Positions 9,827-20,100 of a DNA stretch of 64,000 nucleotides are shown here, piece by piece. The notes under the pieces are model-generated. The model was not told the DNA's origin and ran no database searches. It was given only the letters and a program-made list of their open reading frames with translations. The DNA lies in the NCBI GenBank assembly GCA_001969505.1, contig LSSK01000094.1, positions 40,433 to 104,432 of the forward strand, read 5' to 3'. How positions within the stretch are numbered: position 1 is the stretch's first letter; each line of letters starts with the position of its first letter. This DNA is from Zancudomyces culisetae. Taxonomy: Eukaryota > Kickxellomycota > Harpellomycetes > Harpellales > Legeriomycetaceae. Both the position numbers and the translations under genes were made by a program.

Positions 9827-10903
9827 TTGTGAGTTTTAGTGCAGGTTGAATTATCGAATTGTCTATCCAAATTTTGTTGATCGAAAAACTTGAAATGTTA
9901 TGCACCTAAAAGAATAGATCAGATATGCGCTGTAAACTAGTAAAAAAAGTAAAAAAAATTACCTTTTAAGAGTAATGCCTCAACCGGTGGTGTATTGAGT
10001 TCTAGTTTTATACTAATACAGCTCAGCTATTGTAGGTATGAACACAAATTTATTTGGTTTAATTTTCTGACTTATTTCACATGATTCTTACCAGTAATTT
10101 AACATCTAACATTCTGTAAATTCACGTCTATTTATCTCATTATTATTTTGATGGGAATATTTTCAAGTGAAATGAATGAGTTTATATTAAACAGTTAACC
10201 TTGTAACAGATCTCCCAGCAACTCGAATTGCCCAGTTTCAATGCGAATAAAAGTTTTTGGAAAAAATGAACTTTTATCTCGGGTCTGATAAAAAAAATAC
10301 CCTTTCTAACTACCGAGAATATAGTATAGATGCAAATATCATCTCACTCTAGAATTCGTCAGGTTCGATTTCAATACTTGGGTGGTTACTAAAAGATGGA
10401 AATAAGCATCCAAGCACTAAGCAAGGCTTGATCCTGTACCGGCTACTTTTAGTTTTTGCTAAAGTAATGATGTATGAAGACCCCGCTGACAAGATCGACC
10501 TGCAGTACGTGTACAGTATGGTATTTATATGGTCGCTTAAATCCCGGGACCTACTCATTATATCTTTCAGTTGTCCTTGTATGTCTACAAGAAAAATAGC
10601 ATTAACAATAAATATTATTGCATAGATTCTGTGCACTCAACCAATCACTAATCGGGACTTGGTGTTTAGTTATTTAGAGCACAGAAAATAGCATTTTGGA
10701 GAATGAAAATAATGTCAGTAAATGATTGGACGAACAGGAAAAAAACAAAGAAATTAACCTTAAATAGTCATACGTAATTATGGTTCATTTTCTACTCGAG
10801 ACTTAAACAAAAGTTGGCTAAAATACAAACCCTTGGGATCGGCAAAAGATTTATCTGAACTAAAAGCGAATAGCGAAAAAAGGGACAATCAGGCAGTGAG
10901 AAA
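9827..10903. other. Spacer with a weak minus-strand coding candidate
   Basis: This is the upstream region of the F-box gene (-) and of the derlin gene (+). A 95-residue minus-strand frame at 10349-10636 starts with a signal-peptide-like stretch (MHRIYAIIFIVNAIFLV) and ends IEIEPDEF. The sequence encoding that hydrophobic stretch also looks like a branch site, pyrimidine tract and TAG acceptor, so the downstream part could instead be an exon. No family was recognised and no partner exon joined in phase. Confidence 0.3.
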
Positions 10904-11956
10904 ATGGCACGACAAACTTGGAGGGATAGTGAGGCTTATCATGCTTATTTGAGTATATCAATGGTTACAAGATACATGCTGACTGCTACTGCTGTCGGGT
11001 CACTCATGCTGATTTTAAAATTATACCCGTACTATCTGTTTTTAAATTGGAATCAAGTAATCAAAAGATTTGAGGTAATTAATAAGTATAATTAGTAGTT
11101 ATCCTTTTTTCTTGAAACTGTCAATGAAGTATACAACATTGACGGAATACAACATTTTCGTTTTTAATCCCTCCACCCCCTCCATCTCCTTCGTGAGAGG
11201 AGATATTAATGTACTTGACAAAGATTATTAACTTGATGGCAAAAAAAATACACGTAAATATGATAGATCTGGCGAATGTTGACTTGTTTTTTTGTGCTCC
11301 CACCCAAACTGAATAGTTTGTTTTCGGTGATGAATTTCTATAAATTTTCCTTGGAAGTTGAAAAAAAGATATTCAATGAGATGGCAGCGGAGTATGCCTG
11401 GTTTATAACTTTTTGTATGGCGACGATTCTATCATTGTCAGCATATGAAAATACGGTTATATATTTTGACGGGATAATGCTGGCGGTTGTGCAATTATGG
11501 GCGTCGTATAATGCCGGTAAGACAGTAAACTTTATGTTTGGGCTCAAAATTAACGCAGAATACTTATCGCTTGCGTTTATTGGAATCGAATTTCTGCTAA
11601 GCGGTGGAAGGATGCCATGGGATATGATATATGGCTATGTGGCAGCAAGAATATACTACTATCTTACAGTTGAGTATCCATCTCAGAGAGGGGGAATTAA
11701 TTATATGAAAACACCGCAGATATACTACAGAATATTCAGTCAGGAACCCAATGCCAGAATAATCAGCGTAACAGAGAGAGCAAACGCCGGGCGTGCGACC
11801 AACACAGAATCATCAGGATTTCACACATTTAAACCTACAGGAACACCACTCGGGAAACGAGGAGAACAAAGTACGAGTAGTGGTGGAACGACAGCGGCGC
11901 CATATGCAGCAACTAGTGGTGTGGTTTGGGGCAAAGGGAGAAAGCTAGGCGGGTAG
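10904..11956 (+). CDS. DER1: Derlin (Der1-like rhomboid pseudoprotease)
   Basis: Two exons, 10904-11074 and 11267-11956, give 286 residues. The intron (GTAATT...TGATAG, phase 0) joins LNWNQVIKRFE to IWRMLTCFF, the normal derlin order. Further family features are SISMVTRYMLTAT near the N terminus, hydrophobic helices over residues 20-190, and YYYLTVEYPSQRGG, followed by a disordered Ser/Thr/Gly-rich tail. The last residues, GVVWGKGRKLGG, match the SHP box (Trp/Phe-x-Gly-x-Gly-x-x-Leu) by which metazoan and fission-yeast derlins bind Cdc48/p97. Role from the family: ER membrane component of the ERAD retrotranslocation machinery. The loop corresponding to WR is kept (IWRM), and no serine protease dyad is expected or seen. 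The name DER1 is by family; the ortholog could be Dfm1, which is the one carrying SHP boxes in yeast. Confidence 0.9.
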
Positions 11957-12656
11957 ATGTCACAGCACATTTCATTGTGAATCTGAGAGTGTTGGTATAT
12001 TGCAGTATGTTATAGTATAGTATAGTATATTATATCATTTCAGTGTACAAGTAGATTAATAAAAGCATTTTTTTAAATGTATTTGGATATTTATAAAAGA
12101 GATCCATTTTAAAATACTTAAAACTAAATTACAGCAGTGGCTTTGGGGATGGACAATAAATATGTATATAATATACATGAGATGAACTCGTATATAGTTG
12201 ATAGGATAGTGGGATGATTTATGATTTGCGACAGAGTTAGGATTGTAACTGGACACATATTACTTCATTTGCATTTCTAACTAGGAAATTATAAGCAATA
12301 TATTTTTGGGAATTTGAGCATTTGGGCTTCGTGTAGCCAAAACTGTAAAATCTTCGATAGCTTGGGAAATGTAGATAGAGTATGGTACGGGGAGAAACGG
12401 GATTTGTAAATTAAATTGAATGTCAAAATTTGAGATTCCGATTCGCTGCAAGAAGTGTAAAATGTTTAAAAAAATAACACAATTATAGGAAAAGGAATGA
12501 GCAAAAAGGCTGACCAAAGAAAGCATTGACTATTTCTAATATTTTAGCAGTTTAGCAGTTTAGCAGTTTGGTAGTTTGGTAGCTCAATTCAAGGATTCAA
12601 GAGTAGACATAGTAAACATTCTGCATCAGTAATAGCATAATACAGTTGTAAACAAG
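11957..12656. other. Spacer upstream of the golgin gene with short tandem repeats
   Basis: Two small repeats stand out: ATAGTATAGTATAGTATA at about 12010-12030, and a heptamer (TTAGCAG, drifting to TTTGGTAG) at about 12544-12582. Polyadenylation-like AATAAA follows the derlin gene at about 12058. No further gene is supported. Confidence 0.45.
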
Positions 12657-15600
12657 ATGATGTCGGAGCAAGAAAAACAAAAGAAAGTGCTGGCGGCTAG
12701 AAAAAAGGTAAACAATCGCTATGTCCATAAAAAAGAAGTGTTTTGGATAGTAGTTTGGATAAATGTACAAGTACACCAGGTATATGGACGCTAATTAATA
12801 GTTGAAATTCGATATATAATTTAAATAGCTAAAGCAATTTCAGAATAAAAAGGCAAGTGGAAGCGCCGAAACAAAAGGCAGATCACAAGAAGATAAAAAG
12901 GAAGAAACACCCAATACGCGCGAACAAAGCGCAGAAACAGAGACACAAGTACGCGCTACCGAACTCACCGGACCCACTGCAGCTATCGAACCCGCAAAAC
13001 CTACAGAGCCAAAAGAAACAACACCAGAGACAGCAGTAGAGGTTTTACAAGAAGATGAGAAGGAAACGGAACGTATGGGGTTGGGAATAATTCAAGAGGG
13101 AGGTAATGAGGAGGGGAATGAAATAAATCCTAACGAGCAGCAGCCCGGAAAAAGTATGGAAAGAACAAGCTCCAATGATAGTACGATGAAGGCAAGGGCG
13201 TTATCTAGTGGAACAAAGGATGATCAACGAGATCGAGCACAAATAGCGGATTTGGCAAGGAGCAAACTCCGACTAGAAGCCGAAAACAAGAAAATCAAAG
13301 CAAGGAACGCTGAATTGGAACGTCTAGTGCAAGCTAAAGAGTCCGAGCTTGAGTCTGTACAGAAAAATATAGTAGAGCTAAACAATAGTCAGCGGGAAAT
13401 AGCCAAGCAAATGGATGCAACAAAGGAGTTTGAACAGAAACTGGTGGAAAAGTATGAAGAAATGATAGAAAGTGTGACAAAGGAGAAGGAGGATATGCAG
13501 AAGAATTTAGAAAAGCGTATCGCAGCAGAGGAAGTAAAGAGAAATGAAGAAGTTAAGCGAATTACTCAAGAAAAAGAACTAGCAATAAAAGAGGTAACGA
13601 AAGAGAAGGAAAACGTTAAAGAAAATTTGGAAAAGCGTATCGCAGAGGAAGAGATGAAGAGAAAGGAGGAAATCGAGCGGATTACACAAGAAAAGGAATT
13701 AGCAATAGAAAAGATAATAAAGAAGAAAGAAGGCATTCAAAAGAGGTTGGAAACACGTATCGCCGAAGAGGAAGGGAAGATAAAGAAAGAGATTGATCAA
13801 GCTATTGAAGAAAAGCAAATGGCAATAGAAGAGGTAGCAAAAGAGAAAGAAAACATTAAAGAGAGTTTGGAAAAGCGTGTCGCAGAGGAGGAAATTAAGA
13901 GGAAAGAGGAGATTGAGCGGATTACTCAAGAGAAAGAAGTAGAAATAGAAAAAGTAATAAAGGAAAAAGAAGGTATTCAAGAGAGGTTGGAAAAGTGTAT
14001 CGCTGAGGAAGAGATGAAGAGAAAGGAGGAAGTTGAACGGGTTATCCGAGAAAAAGAATTAGCAATAGAAGAGATAACGAAAGAGAAGAAAAGCATTCAA
14101 GAGAGTTTGGAAAAGCGTATAACAGAAGAGGAGGTAAAGAGGAAGGAGGAAGTTGAACGGGTTATCCGAGGAAAAGAAGAAATGGAAAAACGGCTAAGAG
14201 CTGAGGAAGAGACGAAGAGTAATATGTTAAGAGAGGGTGCAGAGGAAATGAAGAGACAACTGAGCTCAAGTATTGAGGAGAGTAATAGGGAGAATGAGGA
14301 ACTAAAGAAGGCAATGGAAGCTAAGGAAGAGGAAAATCGCCAACTATTGGAGAAGATAGATGAAATAAAAATGATACGAGAGGGACTGGAAGGGAAAATG
14401 GAAAATGAGGAAAAGGAGAGAGAGAAGGAAAAGAGTGAACTATTGGAAAAGATAAATGAAGTTACAAGGGAAAAGGTGGAGTTGGAGGATAGCTTACGGA
14501 TCAAGGAGGAGGAGAAGGATGATTTGATGGAAAAGAGTAATGAATTGGCAAGAGCCAAAAAAGTGCTAGAAGGGAAAATTACAATGAAGGAGCAGGAGAA
14601 GAGTGGACTGATGAAAAAGGTGAAAGAGCTGACAAAAAACAAGGAGGTATTGGAGGGGAAATTGGTGGAAAAAGAACAAGAGATGGAAGCAAAAGTGGGA
14701 CAGTTAAAAACCGAGACGGAAAGAATTACGATGGAAAACGGAAAATTGAAAAAGGAAGTTGAGAATGAAATGCTTGAAAAGGAAGAGGGAATAAGGCGGA
14801 TGGAAGAGGAAATGAGGCAGAGAGTTGGAGAAATGGAGCAAGTGATAGCGGTGAAAGAGCAAGAGAATTTAGAAAAGGCTCAACAGTTGGAGGAGAAGGA
14901 TGCGAGAATAGAGGAAATCTTACAAGAGAGGAAGGGGTATGCACAAGAGAAGGAGCATGAGATAAAAAAGTTGCGTGATATATACGCACAAGAAATTGTG
15001 GAGCTGAGACGAGAAAGCGAAAGGATGTTGGAGGAGGCGAATGATGTGGGCGTTCAAGAGCGCGAAGCGATGCTTAAGAAGAAGGAAGAGGATATGCAGG
15101 CGAAAATGGCACAAGAGCTGGAAGCACAGAGGGAGCAATTGGAAGCGGAAAGAACCAAGAGAATTGAGCAGCTAACAGTAGAGAAGGAGGAGGAGCAGGA
15201 GAAGAGGATTAATGAGATTAAGCAGAAGAAGGATGAGGAAATAGTGGCGATAAAAGAGCAGTTTGAGGGAAGGCTAAGCCAGGTTCAACTTGAATATGAA
15301 GCGCGTGTTGAAGAAATGAACAAGTTACACAGTGAACAAGCTGAGCAGATGGAAAAACGATTGAAAGAGGGACAAGAGGAGATGGAAAGGACAGTAACAA
15401 GAAAGGAAGAAGAAAAGAAAGAGTACGTGGGTAAAATGAAGGAGCAGATGAAGATGCGAATAAAAGAGATGGTAGAACAACGACAGCAGATGGAGCAGAA
15501 ACACGGGGATGAGGTGTTGCAGCTACGTAAGGAGATGGAAGAAAAGGAAGCTGAGGCGCAAAGTATGAGAAAAAAACTTGAGGAGGATATTGAAGCGATT

Positions 15601-17046
15601 CGTAGACAAAAGGAGGAATTGGAAGATGAAGGGAAGAAAATGATTAAAGCGATGGAAATAAAAATGGGAGAGGTTTTACTTGAAAAGGAGGCAGGAATTC
15701 AAGAAAAACAGGATGAAATGGACGCAAAGGTACAGCACATGAATGAGGAAAAGCAGCGAGAAGTTGAAGAGGCTATTAACACACGAGAGGAAATGTTGAA
15801 GGAGTTGAAGAAACAAAAGGAGAATGAGATTGCCCAGCTTTTAAGAGAGAGGGAACAGTTGCAGCAGACAAATAGTGATAGAGTGCGAGAATTGCAGCAA
15901 GAGATGGACAAGAAGGTCGAAGAGATCATAAATGAAAAGGCACAAGAAATCGAAAGGATTGTTCAAGAGAAAGAACAAGAAAAGAGTGAACGAGAAAAGG
16001 AGCTAGTTGATGCACACCAACAACAGGTGCAGCAAATAAAACAGCAGGCAAAGAAGCGAGACCACAGCTACACGCAGCAACTTCAGCAGCTCCAACAGGC
16101 TAAAAGTGACATCGAACGAGAAAGAGATGAGGCAATTGCACAGGGAAAGCAGAAGATAGCAGAGCTTGAGCAGTTGATTAGCGACCACCAGAATAAACAC
16201 CAGCAAATGGTAGCAGCCAACGAAGCGACACAACAGGAGTACCAAAGCCGACAGAATGAAATGCAAAAACAGATGGATGGACAGGCGAGCGAGATAGACC
16301 AGCTGAAACAACAGATCCAGGAGCAATCAGATAAGGTAACTGACCTGAACCGCCAGGTAGCCGAAAAAACGAAAGAATTGAAGAAACAAGAAAAAGTGAC
16401 CAAGGGGGTCAATTTGCAGCGCGAAGCAGCAAACAAAATGGCTAAAGAATTAGGTGAACGCATTAACGAGATGACAAAGCAGCATGAAACCGAGATAAAC
16501 GCGAGAGATGAACAAATGAAATCAATAGTGGAGCAAAGTGCACAACGCGAACAAGAAGCTGCAACCACGCTTGAAAATCTACACAAAGAACTTGAAGAAA
16601 CCAACGTACGGCTTGGCGATGTAATTGCCAAACTTTCCGCAAAGGAGACCGAAACGGATGAATTAAAAACGCAAGAAAAACAACATTTACAACGAATTGG
16701 TGAGCTGGAAGATGCACAGAATTCTAGCGAGCAACTAATCCAACAAATAAAGACCCAGTTGAGCGATGCAGCAGCTGAATCACAGCGTGCTAGAGAAGAA
16801 TTTGCCAGTAAACTGGAGGAGCTGAATGGTACACACACGTCAGAGCTTCAAAAAATCCACACTACTCTTGATCATCAAACCAAGAAAACTGATGATTTGC
16901 AAACCGAACTTGGCCAGACTAATCAGACACTCGCCGAAACAAAAGAACAGTTGGACACTACACGAGCTCGGCTGAGTGACTGTATAGATTTGGTTCTGGC
17001 CAATCAAAATACTTTGGCTACCCAACTTTGTAAATTTAAGAATTGA
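12657..17046 (+). CDS. Giant coiled-coil golgin, GM130-like N terminus
   Basis: Two exons, 12657-12707 and 12829-17046, give 1,422 residues. Exon 1 encodes MMSEQEKQKKVLAARKK and the phase 0 intron ends at AAATAG. Across the junction the protein reads SEQEKQKKVLAARKKL then KQFQNKKASG. From memory this closely follows the start of animal GM130/GOLGA2 (SEETRQSKLAAAKKKL then REYQQRNSPG), the p115/Uso1-binding basic tip. A hydrophilic linker of about 140 residues follows, then almost continuous coiled coil from about residue 140 to the end, Glu/Lys-rich first and Gln-rich later. Residues about 222-461 are six tandem 40-residue units. I infer a Golgi vesicle tether held by its coiled-coil rod. No GRIP domain or C-terminal membrane span is seen. 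Other long coiled-coil proteins (Uso1-like, myosin-like, Mlp/TPR) remain possible; exon 1 is what argues for a golgin. Confidence 0.7.
13441..14160 (+). repeat. Six tandem 120-bp coding repeats in the golgin rod
   Basis: Units begin at 13441, 13561, 13681, 13801, 13921 and 14041, each exactly 120 bp (40 residues) with no indels. Anchors that recur at fixed spacing include the LEKRIAEEE segment and KRKEEIER at the unit end. A partial seventh unit begins at 14161. Units differ at the DNA level, so the array is not brand new. Confidence 0.9.
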
Positions 17047-17079
17047 AATAATAATACTTTTAAAGACACTGCATATACG

Positions 17080-17132
17080 AAACGAATTAAAACGAATTAA
17101 AACGAAATAAAGCGAAATGAAACGAAATGAAA
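17080..17132. repeat. AAACGAAWTA-type decamer repeats
   Basis: Five imperfect tandem copies (AAACGAATTA twice, then AAACGAAATA, AAGCGAAATG and AAACGAAATG) lie in the 123-bp gap between the stop codons of the convergent golgin and VPS39 genes. Confidence 0.75.
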
Positions 17133-17169
17133 TGTTATACTTCTTTGAAAATGAATCTATCGTTATTGT

Positions 17170-20100
17170 TTATTTTTTTGAATTATTAAATAAATCGCTT
17201 TTTTTAAGACAAGTATAATGTACAAATACCATCTCATTATCCATTATATTATGTTGGTACTGTTTATAGCTATTCAAAAACCTAAACTTCTCCATATCGT
17301 CATTACCACTTCCATTATCGTGCTTAGAAACTCTGGTAGATTGTCTTTGTCCACTACCCAGTCTTGGTTGATTATCATTGACCCAAAGATGTACTGATGG
17401 TAACAATTTATAGTTATTAAATGTAATTTTGGTAGTATGGTTGTTGTACATCTCGGTCTCCATGTTGGAATTCCCACCCTCTGGATTACTCTTTCCTAGC
17501 TGCTTTTCTTTTTTGTTTTGTTCAACTGTATATAAACTCGCATTCTCATCATTGGTATTGCTGGTGCTGTTAAAATGTTCACAATCATATGGCAAGCTGG
17601 AATATACCGTCAAATCATTTCCATACCCACTAAACGATTTGTATCTGAATTGTCGATCTCTAGCAGCCAAAGTCACATCCACATCCAAATCCACACCTAC
17701 ACCTACACCTACATCTACATTGGCATCCGAATTCCGTTGACATTTTTGTTCCTGCTCAAACGCCTTGGACCTAATCCCTACAAAATCATAATCAGTAACC
17801 ACCAATTTCTTGAAACAAATCCGGCAGTATCTTCCCTCACCCAATCCCATCTTTCTAATACTTTCACCCCTATTTCTACCTGCACTTGTATTTCTTTGCA
17901 CATCGCTCGGCTTCATATTTGGTGACGAAAGCATTTGTTTTGCACCTGAAATTGCTGTTCCTGTTCCTGCTCCTGCTCCTGCTCCTGCTCCTGTTGTGTT
18001 TGTTCTTGTCACTGCTGATGAGTATGTATTGTTAAACGTACCAAAATAGTAATACGTTTGTGTTTCATACATCTTTAGCCTCGTTTGCAGCTCACTGTTG
18101 TATCCCCGATATACATCCATGTATTGTTCCTGCTGCTGAATCATGCCCTGTGTTGTATAATACTGGAGTGTCAGATAGTCAACTAGTTTATTTAATTCGT
18201 AGTCGTCTGGAATTACTGCTGCCATCTGAACTTCATTTTTGTCTTTGCCTTTGTCTTTTTCTAGTTCGCTACTATTAGTAGCATCATCTACCATCAACAT
18301 TTGATTGATATCCAGTTTTTCTCCTTTGGTTCTGATCATTTTGTCTACATATTCCATCAACCATTTGACAATTTTGCCATTTTGACTTGTTTTACTCGCT
18401 TCGTTACAGTAACTAATTAGGCTTTTGAATAGTAGTATGTATATGTTGGGATTTTCCTGTACAAATACTACACAATAATCTTCCAACACCTCCATTTCCT
18501 CCAACCTTTTGTCAGTTTCATCTCCATTTAGGCTTTGATCGTGTGTTTTCTTGTATTCAGCAATTACATATTCCAACATCATACTGATTCCAAAACTATA
18601 TCGCTGCAACTTGCCCAAAACTATTGCTCGTTCTTTAATCAAAACATACTTGGTACCATCACCATCACCATCACCACCACCACTACTCTTTTTATTACTG
18701 TGCTTTTGTATTAGAGATTCTAACTTTTGCAATGTCCTTTCATAATTGTATTGCTTGCTCTCACTCAAAAATCTGTACAACTTGTCGCCATATTGTTTAA
18801 CTACAAGTTGTCCCCTTTCAAGCTTTTCATCCAACTCTATCAAGTAGTAGTCAATCAGCTTATCATTCAAAACCCGTTGTTCATAATCCATTATTTTTTC
18901 TTTTTCTCTTTTTCTTTCCCTCTCAACTCTTATACTTGACATTTCATTCTCATTCTCGTTTTTATTTTCCGCCAACATTTCTTTTTCCTTTCGTTGTTGA
19001 TCTTTAACATAATGTTCTAAATAATATATCGCTAGCCTTATATCAACTTGTCGTAGATACTCGCTTATTCTTAATACCATTGTCATTGTCTCTTCCTCAC
19101 CTCTCCCTCTTCCTCTTCCATTTACTGTTGTTGTTGGTGTTGGTGTTGTTGGTGTTGTTGGTGTTGTTGGTGTTGTTGGTGTTGTTGGTGTTGTTGGTAT
19201 TTTTGGTGTTTTTGTTTCAGATAGATTTTGTGCTTTTTGTGTAGATTGTCCATACACTTGAGACTTAGCACTATAATTTCCATATATAAATATCCCAGAA
19301 ATAATTTTTCTCTGCTTTTCAACATCTCCACTATGTGATTTTAATGGTTCTACCAAATACTGCAAGATCACATCAACATTTTCGTATAAATCCAATCTAC
19401 TCAAATACCGAATTATCATTGCTTCTTTTTCCTCCTTTTCCTCATCAGTATACATCCTGATTATCAAGTCCAATGCCTTCTTATGCAGCCCTTTTCCATT
19501 ATACAGATCCACCAAGTACTTGGCATGATCAATTTTCTTACCATTCACATCCCCATTACCACCAGGCTGTGGTAATAGTATTTCTTCAGCCTTCATCACA
19601 TCACAATAATTCTTTACTCGCACCAATGACCCCGCCAAACTAGGAAATGTATCTATATACACTCTTAGCAATTCGCTATCAACCTGTCCAAACACCTCCT
19701 CTATCATCAATCGCTGCTTCTTGAATTCTATTCCCATAACCACATTACGGCGCTTCCCAACGTGTGTATATTCGATTGTACCGCATTCGTTGTTCGTCTG
19801 TGCCTTTTGTAACCGTCGTCGTTGCTCTACTAAATAGTCCATCAACTCTCTGTTATACCTCTTCCGGCTCTCTTTTTCCACCACATCTTTTCTTTTTCTT
19901 GCTTGCTCTCGCTTCTCTTTCTCTTTCTCTTTCTCTTTCTCTTTCTCTTTCTCTTTCTCTTTCTCTTTCTCTTTCTCTTTCTCTTTNNNNNNNNNNNNNN
20001 NNNNNNNNNNNNNNNNNNNNNNNNNNNNNNNNNNNNNNNNNNNNNNNNNNNNNNNNNNNNNNNNNNNNNNNNNNNNNNNNNNNNNNNNNNNNNNNNNNNN

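Noticed and set aside
10355-10385. GGTTCGATTTC resembling a tRNA T arm
   Set aside because: No acceptor, D or anticodon stem could be formed around it.
10349-10636. 95-residue minus frame with signal-peptide-like start
   Set aside because: The hydrophobic start coincides with a splice-acceptor-like pyrimidine tract; no family and no partner exon, so not called as a gene.
14097-16838. Ser/Phe-rich minus-strand frames of 181 and 251 residues
   Set aside because: Antisense shadows of the Glu/Lys-rich golgin coding strand.
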